Assembly (NCBI GenBank): GCA_025454815.1
Contig: JALONR010000028.1
Coordinates: 1-41,579 of the forward strand
Reading direction: 5' to 3'
Source of the DNA: Bacteroidales bacterium
GTDB taxonomy: Bacteria; Bacteroidota; Bacteroidia; Bacteroidales; VadinHA17
DNA: 41,579 nt
Shown: positions 25,426-33,858 of the stretch, one piece after another
Numbering within the stretch: position 1 is the first letter of the stretch
Layout of the letters: each line of letters begins with the position of its first letter
Notes under the pieces: model-generated
What the model saw: the letters and a program-made list of their open reading frames with translations, nothing else
Database searches by the model: none
Told to the model about the DNA's origin: nothing
Position numbers and translations under genes: made by a program

Positions 25426-26475
25426 TCACTTCACTTCTGACATTATAACTTTCAGTCTTTCAACAAACTGAGTTACATCATCTGAAGTGGTGTCCCAGCT
25501 GGTCATAAGCCGGTATTCCGATATAGCTTCATTCCATGGATAGAAGAAGTATTCCCTGCTCAGGAGGGCGGCGACCCTGTCGGGCATGATAAGGAAGACG
25601 CCATTTGCCTCCACTTTCTGGGTTATTTTAATGCCACTGACCTCTCTGAGTTTTTTCTGCAGTTCGCGTGCCATCCTGTTTGAATGAGATGCGCACTCCT
25701 TCCAGAGACCTCCTGAGAGGTAGGCTATATACTGGGCTGCGATAAACCTCATTTTTGATGCAAGCTGCATCCCCTGTTTCCTGAGGTATTTGAATCCTTC
25801 ATCCAGGCCAGGTTTCAGGAAGCAGACGGCCTCGCCGTACATCATTCCGTTTTTCGTACCGCCGAAAGACAGGATATCGACGCCGGCATCAGTTGTGAAT
25901 GTGCGGAAAGGGACTCCCAGGGTGACGGCGGCGTTGGCAATGCGTGCACCATCCATATGAAGGAGCATTCCATGCTTACGGGCATAAGCGGCAAGTTCCC
26001 TCACCTCATCCGGCGTATAAACCGTTCCCATCTCCGATGCCTGGGATATTGATATTACCTTAGGTTGGCTATGATGTTCAAAATCAAATCCGTGCATATG
26101 CCTGGCAAGCATCTCCGGCTTTATTTTTCCGTCTGGGGTGTCTACTGAAAGGACCTTGCATCCTGAAAATTTTTCCGGGGCACCGCACTCATCGGTCTCA
26201 ATATGTGCCGTATGGGCAGTGATGACCGAGTTCCATGACTTCATCACACCGGCCAGGCCAAGGACGTTCGCTCCGGTTCCGGTGAAGACGAAATAAACTT
26301 CTGTCTGTTCTCCCAGCTCTTTCTTAATCAGTTCTCTGGCAGTTTCCGTAAAGGGGTCGTCACCGTAACCAACCACATGTCCCCTGTTGACGCGGAGCAG
26401 TTCCTTCATCACTGCCGGGTGGACCCCTGAATTATTGTCGCTTGCAAATCCCCTTTTAAGTACCGGTTCGCCCAT
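25426..26475 (-). CDS. ltaE: Low-specificity threonine aldolase
   Basis: PLP enzyme that splits L-threonine or L-allo-threonine into glycine and acetaldehyde. 349 residues of the beta-eliminating-lyase fold: GFASDNNSGVHP near the start, VGYGDDPFTETA, the TAHIETDE active-site region, MDGARIANAAVTLG with the PLP-binding Asp, and SFGGTKNGMMYGEA with the PLP Lys. A TTG at 26529 would add 18 residues; the ATG at 26475 is preferred. It ends 3 bp from the convergent membrane-protein gene. Confidence 0.93.
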   Translation of the reverse strand: MGEPVLKRGFASDNNSGVHPAVMKELLRVNRGHVVGYGDDPFTETARELIKKELGEQTEVYFVFTGTGANVLGLAGVMKSWNSVITAHTAHIETDECGAPEKFSGCKVLSVDTPDGKIKPEMLARHMHGFDFEHHSQPKVISISQASEMGTVYTPDEVRELAAYARKHGMLLHMDGARIANAAVTLGVPFRTFTTDAGVDILSFGGTKNGMMYGEAVCFLKPGLDEGFKYLRKQGMQLASKMRFIAAQYIAYLSGGLWKECASHSNRMARELQKKLREVSGIKITQKVEANGVFLIMPDRVAALLSREYFFYPWNEAISEYRLMTSWDTTSDDVTQFVERLKVIMSEVK

Positions 26476-26563
26476 TTGTATGCCTGTTTGATGAATGCGC
26501 AATTTAGTCAAAAGGAACAGTTCAGGCAATGTTCTTTAGCTATCTTTACATTTTGCACATGAC

Positions 26564-27316
26564 ATGACACGGTACTTTATTTTTCTCTCTTTCCGGGGTA
26601 CGGCATACCATGGCTGGCAGATGCAGCCGGGGAAGCATACGGTGCAGGGAGTGCTGACCAAAGCCCTCGGCACCATTCTTTCCGCACAGCTGAATGTGAC
26701 AGGTGCAGGCCGGACCGACACGGGGGTCCATGCCTCATTCTATTGTGCCCATTTTGATGCGGTGCGTGATGACCTTGACAGTGACCCTCAGTTCATTTAC
26801 AATCTCAACGGTATACTTCCGGGTGACATAGCGGCCGGGAGGATCGTGAAGGTGAAGGCTGATGCCAGTGCCAGGTTCAATGCCATATCACGTACCTACC
26901 AGTATACAATCACCAGGGTCAAGGACCCGTTTGTCGCCGATACTGCCTGGCTGCTGTTCTGGGACCTTGATGTGGACAGGATGAATGAGGCAGCTGCAAT
27001 ATTACTGAATCACAGTGACTTCACCAGCTTCAGCCGCCTGCATGGCAGCAACAAAACCAATATTTGCAGGGTTACTCATGCCCTCTGGCATGAGGAGCCG
27101 GGGAAACTTATTTTTACCATTACAGCGGACAGGTTTCTCAGGAATATGGTCAGAGCGATTGTAGGGACCCTCATACCGGCTGGAAGGGGGAAACTGTCAA
27201 CAACAGATTTTGAAGCAGTTCTGCACGGCAAAAACCGCGGCCTGGCGGGTCAGTCTGCCCCTGCACACGGGCTGTCGCTTACGAAAATTGATTATCCCAG
27301 CGAATTATTTATCTGA
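26564..27316 (+). CDS. truA: tRNA pseudouridine(38-40) synthase
   Basis: Converts uridines 38, 39 and 40 in the anticodon arm to pseudouridine. 250 residues with FRGTAYHGWQMQPGKHTVQGVL (10-31), the catalytic GRTDTGVHA with Asp52, and FLRNMVRAIVGTLIPAGRG in the C-terminal half. Normal length. Divergent from ltaE with an 88-bp gap, convergent with aroE with two bases between stops. Confidence 0.96.
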   Translation: MTRYFIFLSFRGTAYHGWQMQPGKHTVQGVLTKALGTILSAQLNVTGAGRTDTGVHASFYCAHFDAVRDDLDSDPQFIYNLNGILPGDIAAGRIVKVKADASARFNAISRTYQYTITRVKDPFVADTAWLLFWDLDVDRMNEAAAILLNHSDFTSFSRLHGSNKTNICRVTHALWHEEPGKLIFTITADRFLRNMVRAIVGTLIPAGRGKLSTTDFEAVLHGKNRGLAGQSAPAHGLSLTKIDYPSELFI

Positions 27317-27318
27317 CC

Positions 27319-28068
27319 TCAACCCTCATCATTCCATATATCCCAGGCCAGCTGAGCCTGGATAAGGAACATCTCCTCCCCGTTTACAATATGGCATCCC
27401 TGTTGTTCCCCCATGGCGAGGAATGAGGTCACCGGCGGATTGTAAATGAGATCAAACAGCAACTGTCCTTCCCTGAGGCAGCTGTAGTCGATCGGTGGCA
27501 TGGCTTCTGTTGCGGGGGCCATTCCCAGCGGAGTGGTGTTGATGATTATTCCGGCTTCGCTGACGAGGTAATCCGGTAGGTCATCATAAGTGTATCCTCC
27601 CCTGACGGGCTGCCGGGAGACAGGTATAGCTATGATATTCAGGTCTATAAGTGTATGTATCACGCTCTTGGAAGCGCCTCCCGTACCAAGTACAAGGGCA
27701 GTTTCAGGGAGAGAGGTAAGGTTTCTCAGGAGTGACTCCCGGAATGCAGGTGCATCTGTATTGAAACCCTTCAGCCAGGGCCTGCCGTTTTGCCGTGTTA
27801 CCCTTACCGTGTTTACGGCACCTATCTCTGCAGCAACCGGGTCAACCTCATCGAGGAAATCCATCACCTTTACCTTCCAGGGAATTGTAACATTGAATCC
27901 GCACAGTCCGGGTTCATTCTCAATCAGTACCGGGAGCTTCTCAATTTCCGGAAGCTCGAACTTGCGGTAAGCATGATCCGGGAGCTTCTCCCTTTCAAAT
28001 TTTTCGGTGAAAAGCTTCTGTGAGAATGAGTGACCGAGGGGGTATCCTATTATACCGAAGAGCCTCAT
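27319..28068 (-). CDS. aroE: Shikimate dehydrogenase
   Basis: NADPH-dependent reduction of 3-dehydroshikimate to shikimate in aromatic amino acid synthesis. 249 residues. Motifs: IIGYPLGHSFSQKLF (6-20), the substrate site NVTIPWK with catalytic Lys65, GAVNTV, GFNTDAPAF with Asp105, and the nucleotide loop VLGTGGASKSV. Slightly shorter than E. coli AroE (272). It overlaps the upstream ComA-like gene by 4 bp (ATGA), so the two are translationally coupled. Confidence 0.95.
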   Translation of the reverse strand: MRLFGIIGYPLGHSFSQKLFTEKFEREKLPDHAYRKFELPEIEKLPVLIENEPGLCGFNVTIPWKVKVMDFLDEVDPVAAEIGAVNTVRVTRQNGRPWLKGFNTDAPAFRESLLRNLTSLPETALVLGTGGASKSVIHTLIDLNIIAIPVSRQPVRGGYTYDDLPDYLVSEAGIIINTTPLGMAPATEAMPPIDYSCLREGQLLFDLIYNPPVTSFLAMGEQQGCHIVNGEEMFLIQAQLAWDIWNDEG

Positions 28069-28844
28069 TTCATCTCATCCGGGAGGAAACTGAAGAAGGT
28101 ATCGCTTCTCAGACCCAGACGCAGTGATTCGAGCGCGATTATCTCATTCGGGGCAATATTGCCAAGATTCACATTCGCGCCAAAATTGGTGATAAACCAT
28201 GCCTGCTGCTGTTTAAGAGGGGCTTCCCACAGGACATTGCTGAAGCCGATCTCCCTGGAGATAGTGTTTATCAGGTCAAGGTTCACCGACCCATCGTCAT
28301 TATAGATTCCAATAGTTCCGGATTCCCTTGCTTCAGCTATCACCTTGACCGAGCCAGCCTCCAGTTCTGATTTCATCATTTCCACCCACTGGTCAGGGGT
28401 ATAGATGATGTTCTTCTTTTTTGATCCCACCTCGGAAATCACCGTGAATTCCTCTGATAGTCTCTTTATGTAGTCAAGTTTTTCGGAGTGCTCAAACTCG
28501 TATGATCCGTCTGAGATTTCCACCATCGTGACGCCTGAATCCCTGAGAAGATGCAAATATTCGGCAATGAGTCCCCTGATCAGGAAGGCTTCAAACAATG
28601 TACCGCCGAAATAGACTGTCATTCCGGCGTCATGGTATTTCCTGATCTTCTTATCCACACCCGGTGTTATGACGGAGGTGCCGAATCCCAGCTTGACATA
28701 ATCGACGTAATCACTTCCAACCTCGGCGAAGTCTTCAGCTTCCCTCAGGCTCAGGCCTTTGTCCATCACCATTGTGAGTCCCTCTTTCCTTGGTTTCGGA
28801 GGTCTCGGGGGAATGTGTGTAAGCAGTTGTCCGGCCTGTTTCAT
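28065..28844 (-). CDS. Phosphosulfolactate synthase (ComA) family protein
   Basis: 259 residues of the ComA TIM-barrel family, which adds sulfite to phosphoenolpyruvate to give phosphosulfolactate, the first step of coenzyme M synthesis in methanogens. Seen here: PPRPPKPRKEGLTMVMDKG (11-29), YVKLGFGTSVITP (49-61), YFGGTLFEAF (78-87), VEISDGSYEF (108-117), and SEVGSKK (137-143), all matching the conserved core. Bacteroidota have no known coenzyme M need, so the product may be sulfolactate or another sulfonate; that is inference. No comB or comC is in the window. Confidence 0.87.
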   Translation of the reverse strand: MKQAGQLLTHIPPRPPKPRKEGLTMVMDKGLSLREAEDFAEVGSDYVDYVKLGFGTSVITPGVDKKIRKYHDAGMTVYFGGTLFEAFLIRGLIAEYLHLLRDSGVTMVEISDGSYEFEHSEKLDYIKRLSEEFTVISEVGSKKKNIIYTPDQWVEMMKSELEAGSVKVIAEARESGTIGIYNDDGSVNLDLINTISREIGFSNVLWEAPLKQQQAWFITNFGANVNLGNIAPNEIIALESLRLGLRSDTFFSFLPDEMK

Positions 28845-28847
28845 ATT

Positions 28848-30254
28848 TTAGTTGGTTTTCCTGAAAAGTCTTCTCATTGCATTTGTCAGTTTCTCCTCGG
28901 GAAGGAGTACCGCATACTCTTCCAGCAGGTCGTTATCGAGCCTTACTGCCCTGATAAGATTACGTGCGGCTTCAGTCATGTTGCCCGTATGCAGGTATGC
29001 AGATGCAAGCAGGAAGTATATCCCGGGCAGGTCACCGCTAATTTTCGCTGCCTTTTTCAGAAGTCTTATGGCACCTCTGTAAGCTCCGGTCATCATTACA
29101 ACAATGCCTGTTTCTATCCATGCCTCGTCATAATAACCGTCGAGCATCAGTGTTTCGATATAACATCTGACCGCCTCCCTGAGGTTTCCCGACATGATGT
29201 AAGCCTTTCCCAGTGAGAACCAGTAATCCGGGTTTTCGGGATCAAGTTCAATGGCCTTCCGGAGCGGGTTTATACTTTCTGACGGCCTGTTTCTGGATAG
29301 AGAGAGCAGCCCGAGTCCGTACCACGGGTCCGGGAAATCAGGGGTGATATCAATAGCCTCGGTGTAGTATTTCCTGGCCATCGTTTCATCACCTGTCTTG
29401 TCGTAGCACTCGGCGAGGTATGTCAGTCCCTCAAGGCTGTCAGGCTCTTCCTCCACGAATTGCCTGTACACATCCATTGCCTCACCGTACTTCTCCAGGT
29501 TACTGAGTATATTGGCCTTATTGAAAAGGGCGAAGGTATTCTCCGGGTTCAGGGCGAGGGCATAGTCATATGCTTCAATCGACTTGCCGTATTCGCCTGT
29601 TTTGTTGTATATGATTCCCAGGTTGTACCATGCGCTGTCAGAGTAGGGGTCTTCCTCGAGGTAATCCGTATAGTACCTGATGCTGGTTCTAAAATCACCC
29701 TTCTTGTCATAAGCATAGGCAAGGTCATACAGGTGAGCCGGGAAATCAGGCTCGAGTCCTGCCAGCCTGTGCAGGTATGGTATCATCTCCTCGTGGTAGT
29801 TGAGGTTCTGCAGCACAGATGTTATGCTGTAGAGGATGCCCTCCTGGTCTTCCTGGTCAGTTTCCAGGGCAAGATCGAATACCCTGCGTGCCCCGGCAAC
29901 ATCGCCGAGCATTGCCAGCGCCGTAGCCTTGCAGAGGTAAATATCACAGTTCCCCGGTTCAATGTTCACAAGTTTTTTGGCAATCGCAAGTGCCTCTGTG
30001 GCCCTGCCTTTCTCAAGAAGAACACGTGCTTTCCTTATCAGGATAGGCACCGAGTTGGGATGCAACTCGCATGCCAGCGACGTCGCCTCAAAAGCGTGCA
30101 CCGGGTTGTTACCCTCGAGGTAATAGTCTATAATTGTCTCAAACTCATTAACATCGAAATAACAGGTCTCCTTATTCTTCCGCATCCTTTCGAACCGAAG
30201 AATGACCTCTTCCACCTCACTGTCATGTACAAAACCGTATTTCTCTTCTTCCAT
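28848..30254 (-). CDS. Tetratricopeptide repeat protein
   Basis: 468 residues without signal peptide, so probably cytosolic, made of about ten TPR units from residue 35 on (for example AWYNLGIIYNKTGEYGKSIEAYDYALALNPEN and PWYGLGLLSLSRNRPSESINPLRKAIELDPEN in part). The N-terminal region is acidic and unlike TPR. Such arrays are scaffolds for protein contacts; the partner is unknown. An upstream in-frame start at 30389 would add 45 poor residues; the ATG at 30254 is preferred. It lies 3 bp before the ComA-like gene, so comA-aroE probably share its transcript. Confidence 0.88.
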   Translation of the reverse strand: MEEEKYGFVHDSEVEEVILRFERMRKNKETCYFDVNEFETIIDYYLEGNNPVHAFEATSLACELHPNSVPILIRKARVLLEKGRATEALAIAKKLVNIEPGNCDIYLCKATALAMLGDVAGARRVFDLALETDQEDQEGILYSITSVLQNLNYHEEMIPYLHRLAGLEPDFPAHLYDLAYAYDKKGDFRTSIRYYTDYLEEDPYSDSAWYNLGIIYNKTGEYGKSIEAYDYALALNPENTFALFNKANILSNLEKYGEAMDVYRQFVEEEPDSLEGLTYLAECYDKTGDETMARKYYTEAIDITPDFPDPWYGLGLLSLSRNRPSESINPLRKAIELDPENPDYWFSLGKAYIMSGNLREAVRCYIETLMLDGYYDEAWIETGIVVMMTGAYRGAIRLLKKAAKISGDLPGIYFLLASAYLHTGNMTEAARNLIRAVRLDNDLLEEYAVLLPEEKLTNAMRRLFRKTN

Positions 30255-30422
30255 CTCCCCGCAAAATATTCTGCAAATGTAATACATAAATGGATCGATT
30301 CCCGCGTGACAGTCATCAATTATCAACAGGGGTCTGATTTTATAAACATGATAAACAGGATGTTGTAAAAAAAAAAATTTCTGACGCAACCTTCATGCTC
30401 CGGTTTACATCTTACAATTGAG

Positions 30423-30484
30423 TTCAGAAGAATACCCTCAAACCAAATATTACCCTAGAATTAACCTGAATTCTACCTTCTGAA
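30423..30484 (+). ncRNA. Possible small RNA or attenuator
   Basis: TTCAGAAG (30423-30430) pairs exactly with CTTCTGAA (30477-30484) and encloses a hairpin AGAATT-AACCTG-AATTCT (30457-30474). The closing arm overlaps the first bases of the terminator stem by two nucleotides, so the two folds may exclude each other. This could be a short independent RNA or a leader controlling the PD40 gene. No convincing promoter was found. Confidence 0.35.
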
Positions 30485-30512
30485 ACCGGGCCCCTGGTCC
30501 GGTTTTTTTTTT
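30483..30512 (+). terminator. Strong intrinsic terminator without an upstream gene
   Basis: AAACCGG (30483-30489) and CCGGTTT (30499-30505) form a 7-bp stem with further G-C pairing possible in the loop, followed by a run of T to 30512. It lies 53 bp ahead of the PD40 gene on the plus strand. Confidence 0.8.
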
Positions 30513-30564
30513 GGGAGCCTCACATTAAACCAATTAGCCGGCCGTTATATAATAAACGACTGAC

Positions 30565-31563
30565 ATGACTGTAAGCAGGCTATTTAGTTTATTAACAGTC
30601 CTATTGGTTATTATCTTCTTCACCGGATGCCGTGATGAGAAGCTGAAGATCAATTATGAACTTGGGATCTTTCCCGATTCAGTTATGGCACTTGAGGGGC
30701 TCAACACGCAGTATGATGATTACAATATGGATATTGAGGCAGCACGGCTCACTGCGGTAAGACCGGTTGTTTTCTCCTCCAACAGGCAAAGCTCCGGAGG
30801 TGAGTTTGATCTCACGCACGGAGTTATCTGGTATACCTTCGGGCAGACCACAGGCTTTTTCCAGATTGATGGCGCCATGGAAGAGGACGGTTTTCTTGAC
30901 GGGCTTACCTCCGTTTTCAATACTGACGGTGATCAGTTCGGGCCATTCCGTTTCTTCAACAACCGCAACGGCCTTGAGTATATGGTGGTTTCCTCACAGA
31001 CGGCAGAAAACGGGCTGGACCTGGTTTACGGGAGCTACATTCCTGTGTACAGTTCCCTGCCTGTGGTTGAGGGACCATCTGCCGCCACTGTGTTCAACAG
31101 CACCTTCAATGACGCCTACCTCTCGCTCAGCACCACCCTTGACACCGCCTATTTCTGCTCTGACAGAGGCGGTGATTTCGACATTTACATGCTGAACAGG
31201 CCTGTCATGACTGACCTTGATGAGTGGTTCGCTTCTTCCCCGGCCACACCCGCTCCGGCAGACAGTGTCAACAGCGGTTATGATGATAAATGTCCGTTCG
31301 TGCGGGGAAGATACATGGTTTTTGCCTCTGAGATGCCTGGCGGGCAGGGAGGTTTTGACATCTGGTATTCGGTCTTCCGCGACGGCAAATGGAGTTCACC
31401 TGTTAATATGGGACCTGGTATCAACTCTGCGGCCAACGAGTACAGGCCTGTGCTGGGGACGGACCTGAGATTCGAGAATCACTTCCTGATCTTTTCTTCA
31501 GACCGTTCAGGGGGCAGGGGTGGTTATGACCTGTATTTTGCCGGCATAACACTTCCGCAGTAG
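30565..31563 (+). CDS. PD40 beta-propeller lipoprotein
   Basis: 332 residues. The hydrophobic N-terminus ends in FFTGC, a lipobox with Cys22, so it is probably an outer-membrane lipoprotein. Four WD40-like PD40 blades are visible by their SDR...GGxDIY signature: SSNRQSSGGEFDL, CSDRGGDFDIYM, ASEMPGGQGGFDIWY and SSDRSGGRGGYDLYF. Such propellers often occur beside OmpA-type domains in Bacteroidota envelope proteins; no OmpA domain is present here. Role unknown, likely structural or binding. Ends 4 bp from the convergent folD stop. Confidence 0.85.
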   Translation: MTVSRLFSLLTVLLVIIFFTGCRDEKLKINYELGIFPDSVMALEGLNTQYDDYNMDIEAARLTAVRPVVFSSNRQSSGGEFDLTHGVIWYTFGQTTGFFQIDGAMEEDGFLDGLTSVFNTDGDQFGPFRFFNNRNGLEYMVVSSQTAENGLDLVYGSYIPVYSSLPVVEGPSAATVFNSTFNDAYLSLSTTLDTAYFCSDRGGDFDIYMLNRPVMTDLDEWFASSPATPAPADSVNSGYDDKCPFVRGRYMVFASEMPGGQGGFDIWYSVFRDGKWSSPVNMGPGINSAANEYRPVLGTDLRFENHFLIFSSDRSGGRGGYDLYFAGITLPQ

Positions 31564-31567
31564 GTAT

Positions 31568-32431
31568 CTACCTCCTGCAGGCCTTGAGTGTGTTCAGCAG
31601 CAGCGAGACCCTTGTCATGGGGCCTACTCCTCCCGGCACAGGGGTGATCCATGAGCAGCGGGGAGCCACATTCTCAAAATCGACATCACCTTTCAGCCTC
31701 CATCCTGCTTTTGTTTCAGGTGCGTCAACCCGGGTTGTGCCAACGTCTATGACTACCGCTCCCTCCTTCACCATATCAGCGGTAATGAAACCGGGCTGTC
31801 CTATTGCTGCGATTATGATATCTGCCCTCCTGACAGTCAAGGCAATATCGCGGGTACGGCTGTGAACAACTGTCACAGTTGCATCCACCCCCTTCTGGGA
31901 AAGGAGTATGCTTACAGGGCGCCCGACGATATTACTCCGGCCAACCACAACGCATTCAGCTCCCTTCAGGGGAACGCCGTACCGCTTCAGAAGCTCCATT
32001 ATACCGGCCGGCGTTGCCGAGACAAAGGAGGGTAGTCCGGCTGCCATACGTCCTACATTCACAGGGTGAAACCCGTCTACATCCTTCTCAGGAGAGATAG
32101 TCTCAATGACCTTGCTTTCGGAAATGTGGTCAGGCAAAGGAAGCTGGACGATAAGGCCGTCAAGTTCCGGGTCCTGGTTCAGTTCCCGGACTTTTGAGAG
32201 GAGTTCATCCTCGGTAACCGTAGCCGGCATACGGAGGAGAGTTGACCGGAATCCAACCTCCTCACAGTCCTTGACCTTGTGCGAGACATAGGTTTCACTC
32301 CCTCCGTCGTTACCGACCAGGATGGCTGCCAGGTGCGGAACGCGCTGTCCGCGATTCTTCATTTCAGCAACTGCTGAAGCGATCTCGCCTCTGATCTCGG
32401 CTGCTGTCTTTTTTCCGTCAATGATGTTCAT
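31568..32431 (-). CDS. folD: Bifunctional methylene-THF dehydrogenase/methenyl-THF cyclohydrolase
   Basis: Interconverts 5,10-methylene-, methenyl- and 10-formyl-tetrahydrofolate, supplying one-carbon units. 287 residues. Motifs: [16 protein letters not shown] with catalytic Lys54, [11 protein letters not shown], and [16 protein letters not shown] for NADP binding, then the end [18 protein letters not shown]. Last gene of the argS-ffh-folD run, separated from ffh by 83 bp that include a TGCC-type repeat. Confidence 0.97.
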   Translation of the reverse strand: MNIIDGKKTAAEIRGEIASAVAEMKNRGQRVPHLAAILVGNDGGSETYVSHKVKDCEEVGFRSTLLRMPATVTEDELLSKVRELNQDPELDGLIVQLPLPDHISESKVIETISPEKDVDGFHPVNVGRMAAGLPSFVSATPAGIMELLKRYGVPLKGAECVVVGRSNIVGRPVSILLSQKGVDATVTVVHSRTRDIALTVRRADIIIAAIGQPGFITADMVKEGAVVIDVGTTRVDAPETKAGWRLKGDVDFENVAPRCSWITPVPGGVGPMTRVSLLLNTLKACRR

Positions 32432-32475
32432 TTGTGTGATATGCTGGTTGTGATTTGCGATCTGATATGCAGGGT

Positions 32476-32515
32476 CAGACTGCCGACTGCTACTGCTGAC
32501 TGCCGAATGCCAACC
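32476..32515. repeat. Short ACTGC/TGCCGA repeat
   Basis: CAGACTGCCGACTGCTACTGCTGACTGCC-type units fill the gap between folD and ffh. Same flavour as the repeat at 5300-5472. Confidence 0.55.
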
Positions 32516-33837
32516 TACCTCCTCTTTACTGCCATTTTGGAGAGGTCTCCTCCCTTTGCCACCATTTTCATTATCCTTCGGGTTTCGTCAAACTGTTTCA
32601 GCAGTCTGTTCACCTCCATGACTGTCGTGCCGCTTCCTTCCGCGATACGTTTCCTGCGGCTGCCGTTAAGAAGGACAGGATTTGATCTTTCGGCCGGGGT
32701 CATGCTTGATATTATGGCTTCGATCCCCTTGAAGGCATCATCATCAATATCGAGGTTTTTAATGGCCTTGCTTACTCCCGGTATCATCCCCATGAGGTCC
32801 TTCATGTTGCCCATCTTCTTTATCTGATGGATCTGTGTGATGAAGTCGTTGAAATCGAACTGGTCTTTGGCGATTTTCTTCTGAAGCTTGCGTGCCTCCT
32901 CCTCATCATACTGTTCCTGGGCCTTCTCCACAAGGCTGACGATATCGCCCATGCCAAGTATCCTGTCGGCCATCCTCTCAGGGTAGAAGATATCTATCGC
33001 ATCCATCTTCTCTCCTGTGCTGACGAACTTGACGGGTTTGTTCACCACTGATCTGATGGAGAGGGCTGCTCCTCCCCTGGTGTCACCGTCAAGCTTGGTG
33101 AGGACCACCCCGTCATAGTCTATTCTCTCATTGAATTCGAATGCGGTGTTGACCGCATCCTGGCCGGTCATTGAATCAACCACAAAGAGTGTTTCGTGGG
33201 GGCTGACGGCGTTCTTCACGGCTGCGATCTCGTTCATCATCTCCTCATCCACTGCCAGGCGGCCGGCAGTATCAATGATGACCAGGTCATGCCCGCTGCG
33301 CCTTGCCTCTTTAATGGCATTCCGGGCTATTTCCACAGGATTGCGGCTCCCCTCCCCGGTATAGACAGGCACCTCTATCTGCGTTCCCAGCACCTTAAGC
33401 TGTTCGATGGCCGCCGGCCTGTAGACGTCTCCGGCCACAAGCATCGGGTTTTTCCCCCTCTTGCTTTTCAGCATCTTTGCCAGTTTGGCACTGAAGGTGG
33501 TCTTACCGCTTCCCTGAAGGCCGGCTATCAGCACCACTGAAGGATTGGCTTTTATGTTTATGTCGCTCTTCTCCCCTCCCATCAGCAGCACAAGCTCGTC
33601 ATGGACTATCTTGACCATCATCTGCGAGGGCTTGACCGACTTAAGCACGTTCTGGCCCATGGCCTTCTGCTTGACGGTATCAGTAAACTGTTTGGCAATT
33701 TTAAAGTTAACGTCAGCATCAAGCAGTGCCCTTCGCACATCCTTAAGGGTTTCCGACACGTTTATTTCAGAAATGACTCCTTCTCCCTTCAGAATCTTGA
33801 AGGAGCGTTCCAGTCGTTCACTCAGGCTTTCAAACAT
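32515..33837 (-). CDS. ffh: Signal recognition particle protein
   Basis: GTPase that binds signal sequences on the ribosome with 4.5S RNA and delivers them to FtsY. 440 residues: N domain about 1-90, G domain with GLQGSGKTT (G1), [13 protein letters not shown] (G3), [13 protein letters not shown] (G4), and the Met-rich M domain from about 330 ([17 protein letters not shown]). Normal length for the family. It lies 21 bp after argS. Confidence 0.98.
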   Translation of the reverse strand: MFESLSERLERSFKILKGEGVISEINVSETLKDVRRALLDADVNFKIAKQFTDTVKQKAMGQNVLKSVKPSQMMVKIVHDELVLLMGGEKSDINIKANPSVVLIAGLQGSGKTTFSAKLAKMLKSKRGKNPMLVAGDVYRPAAIEQLKVLGTQIEVPVYTGEGSRNPVEIARNAIKEARRSGHDLVIIDTAGRLAVDEEMMNEIAAVKNAVSPHETLFVVDSMTGQDAVNTAFEFNERIDYDGVVLTKLDGDTRGGAALSIRSVVNKPVKFVSTGEKMDAIDIFYPERMADRILGMGDIVSLVEKAQEQYDEEEARKLQKKIAKDQFDFNDFITQIHQIKKMGNMKDLMGMIPGVSKAIKNLDIDDDAFKGIEAIISSMTPAERSNPVLLNGSRRKRIAEGSGTTVMEVNRLLKQFDETRRIMKMVAKGGDLSKMAVKRR

Positions 33838-33858
33838 AATGTTATAATAATAAATCGT

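Larger units (their letters stand above)
30255..30564. other. Gene-free region between divergent genes (310 bp)
   Basis: No ORF of note. The left part should hold the promoter of the TPR gene; the right part holds a structured stretch (30423-30484) that leads straight into a plus-strand terminator (30483-30512), with no plus-strand gene ahead of it. See the separate entries. Confidence 0.6.

Noticed and set aside
28065..28068. 4-bp overlap of the ComA-like gene and aroE as a frameshift
   Set aside because: ATGA overlaps are normal stop/start coupling, and both proteins are complete.
29460..30368. 302-residue ORF antisense to the TPR gene
   Set aside because: It is a shadow of the TPR frame. 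Its translation shows no domain, while the opposite strand has regular TPR units.
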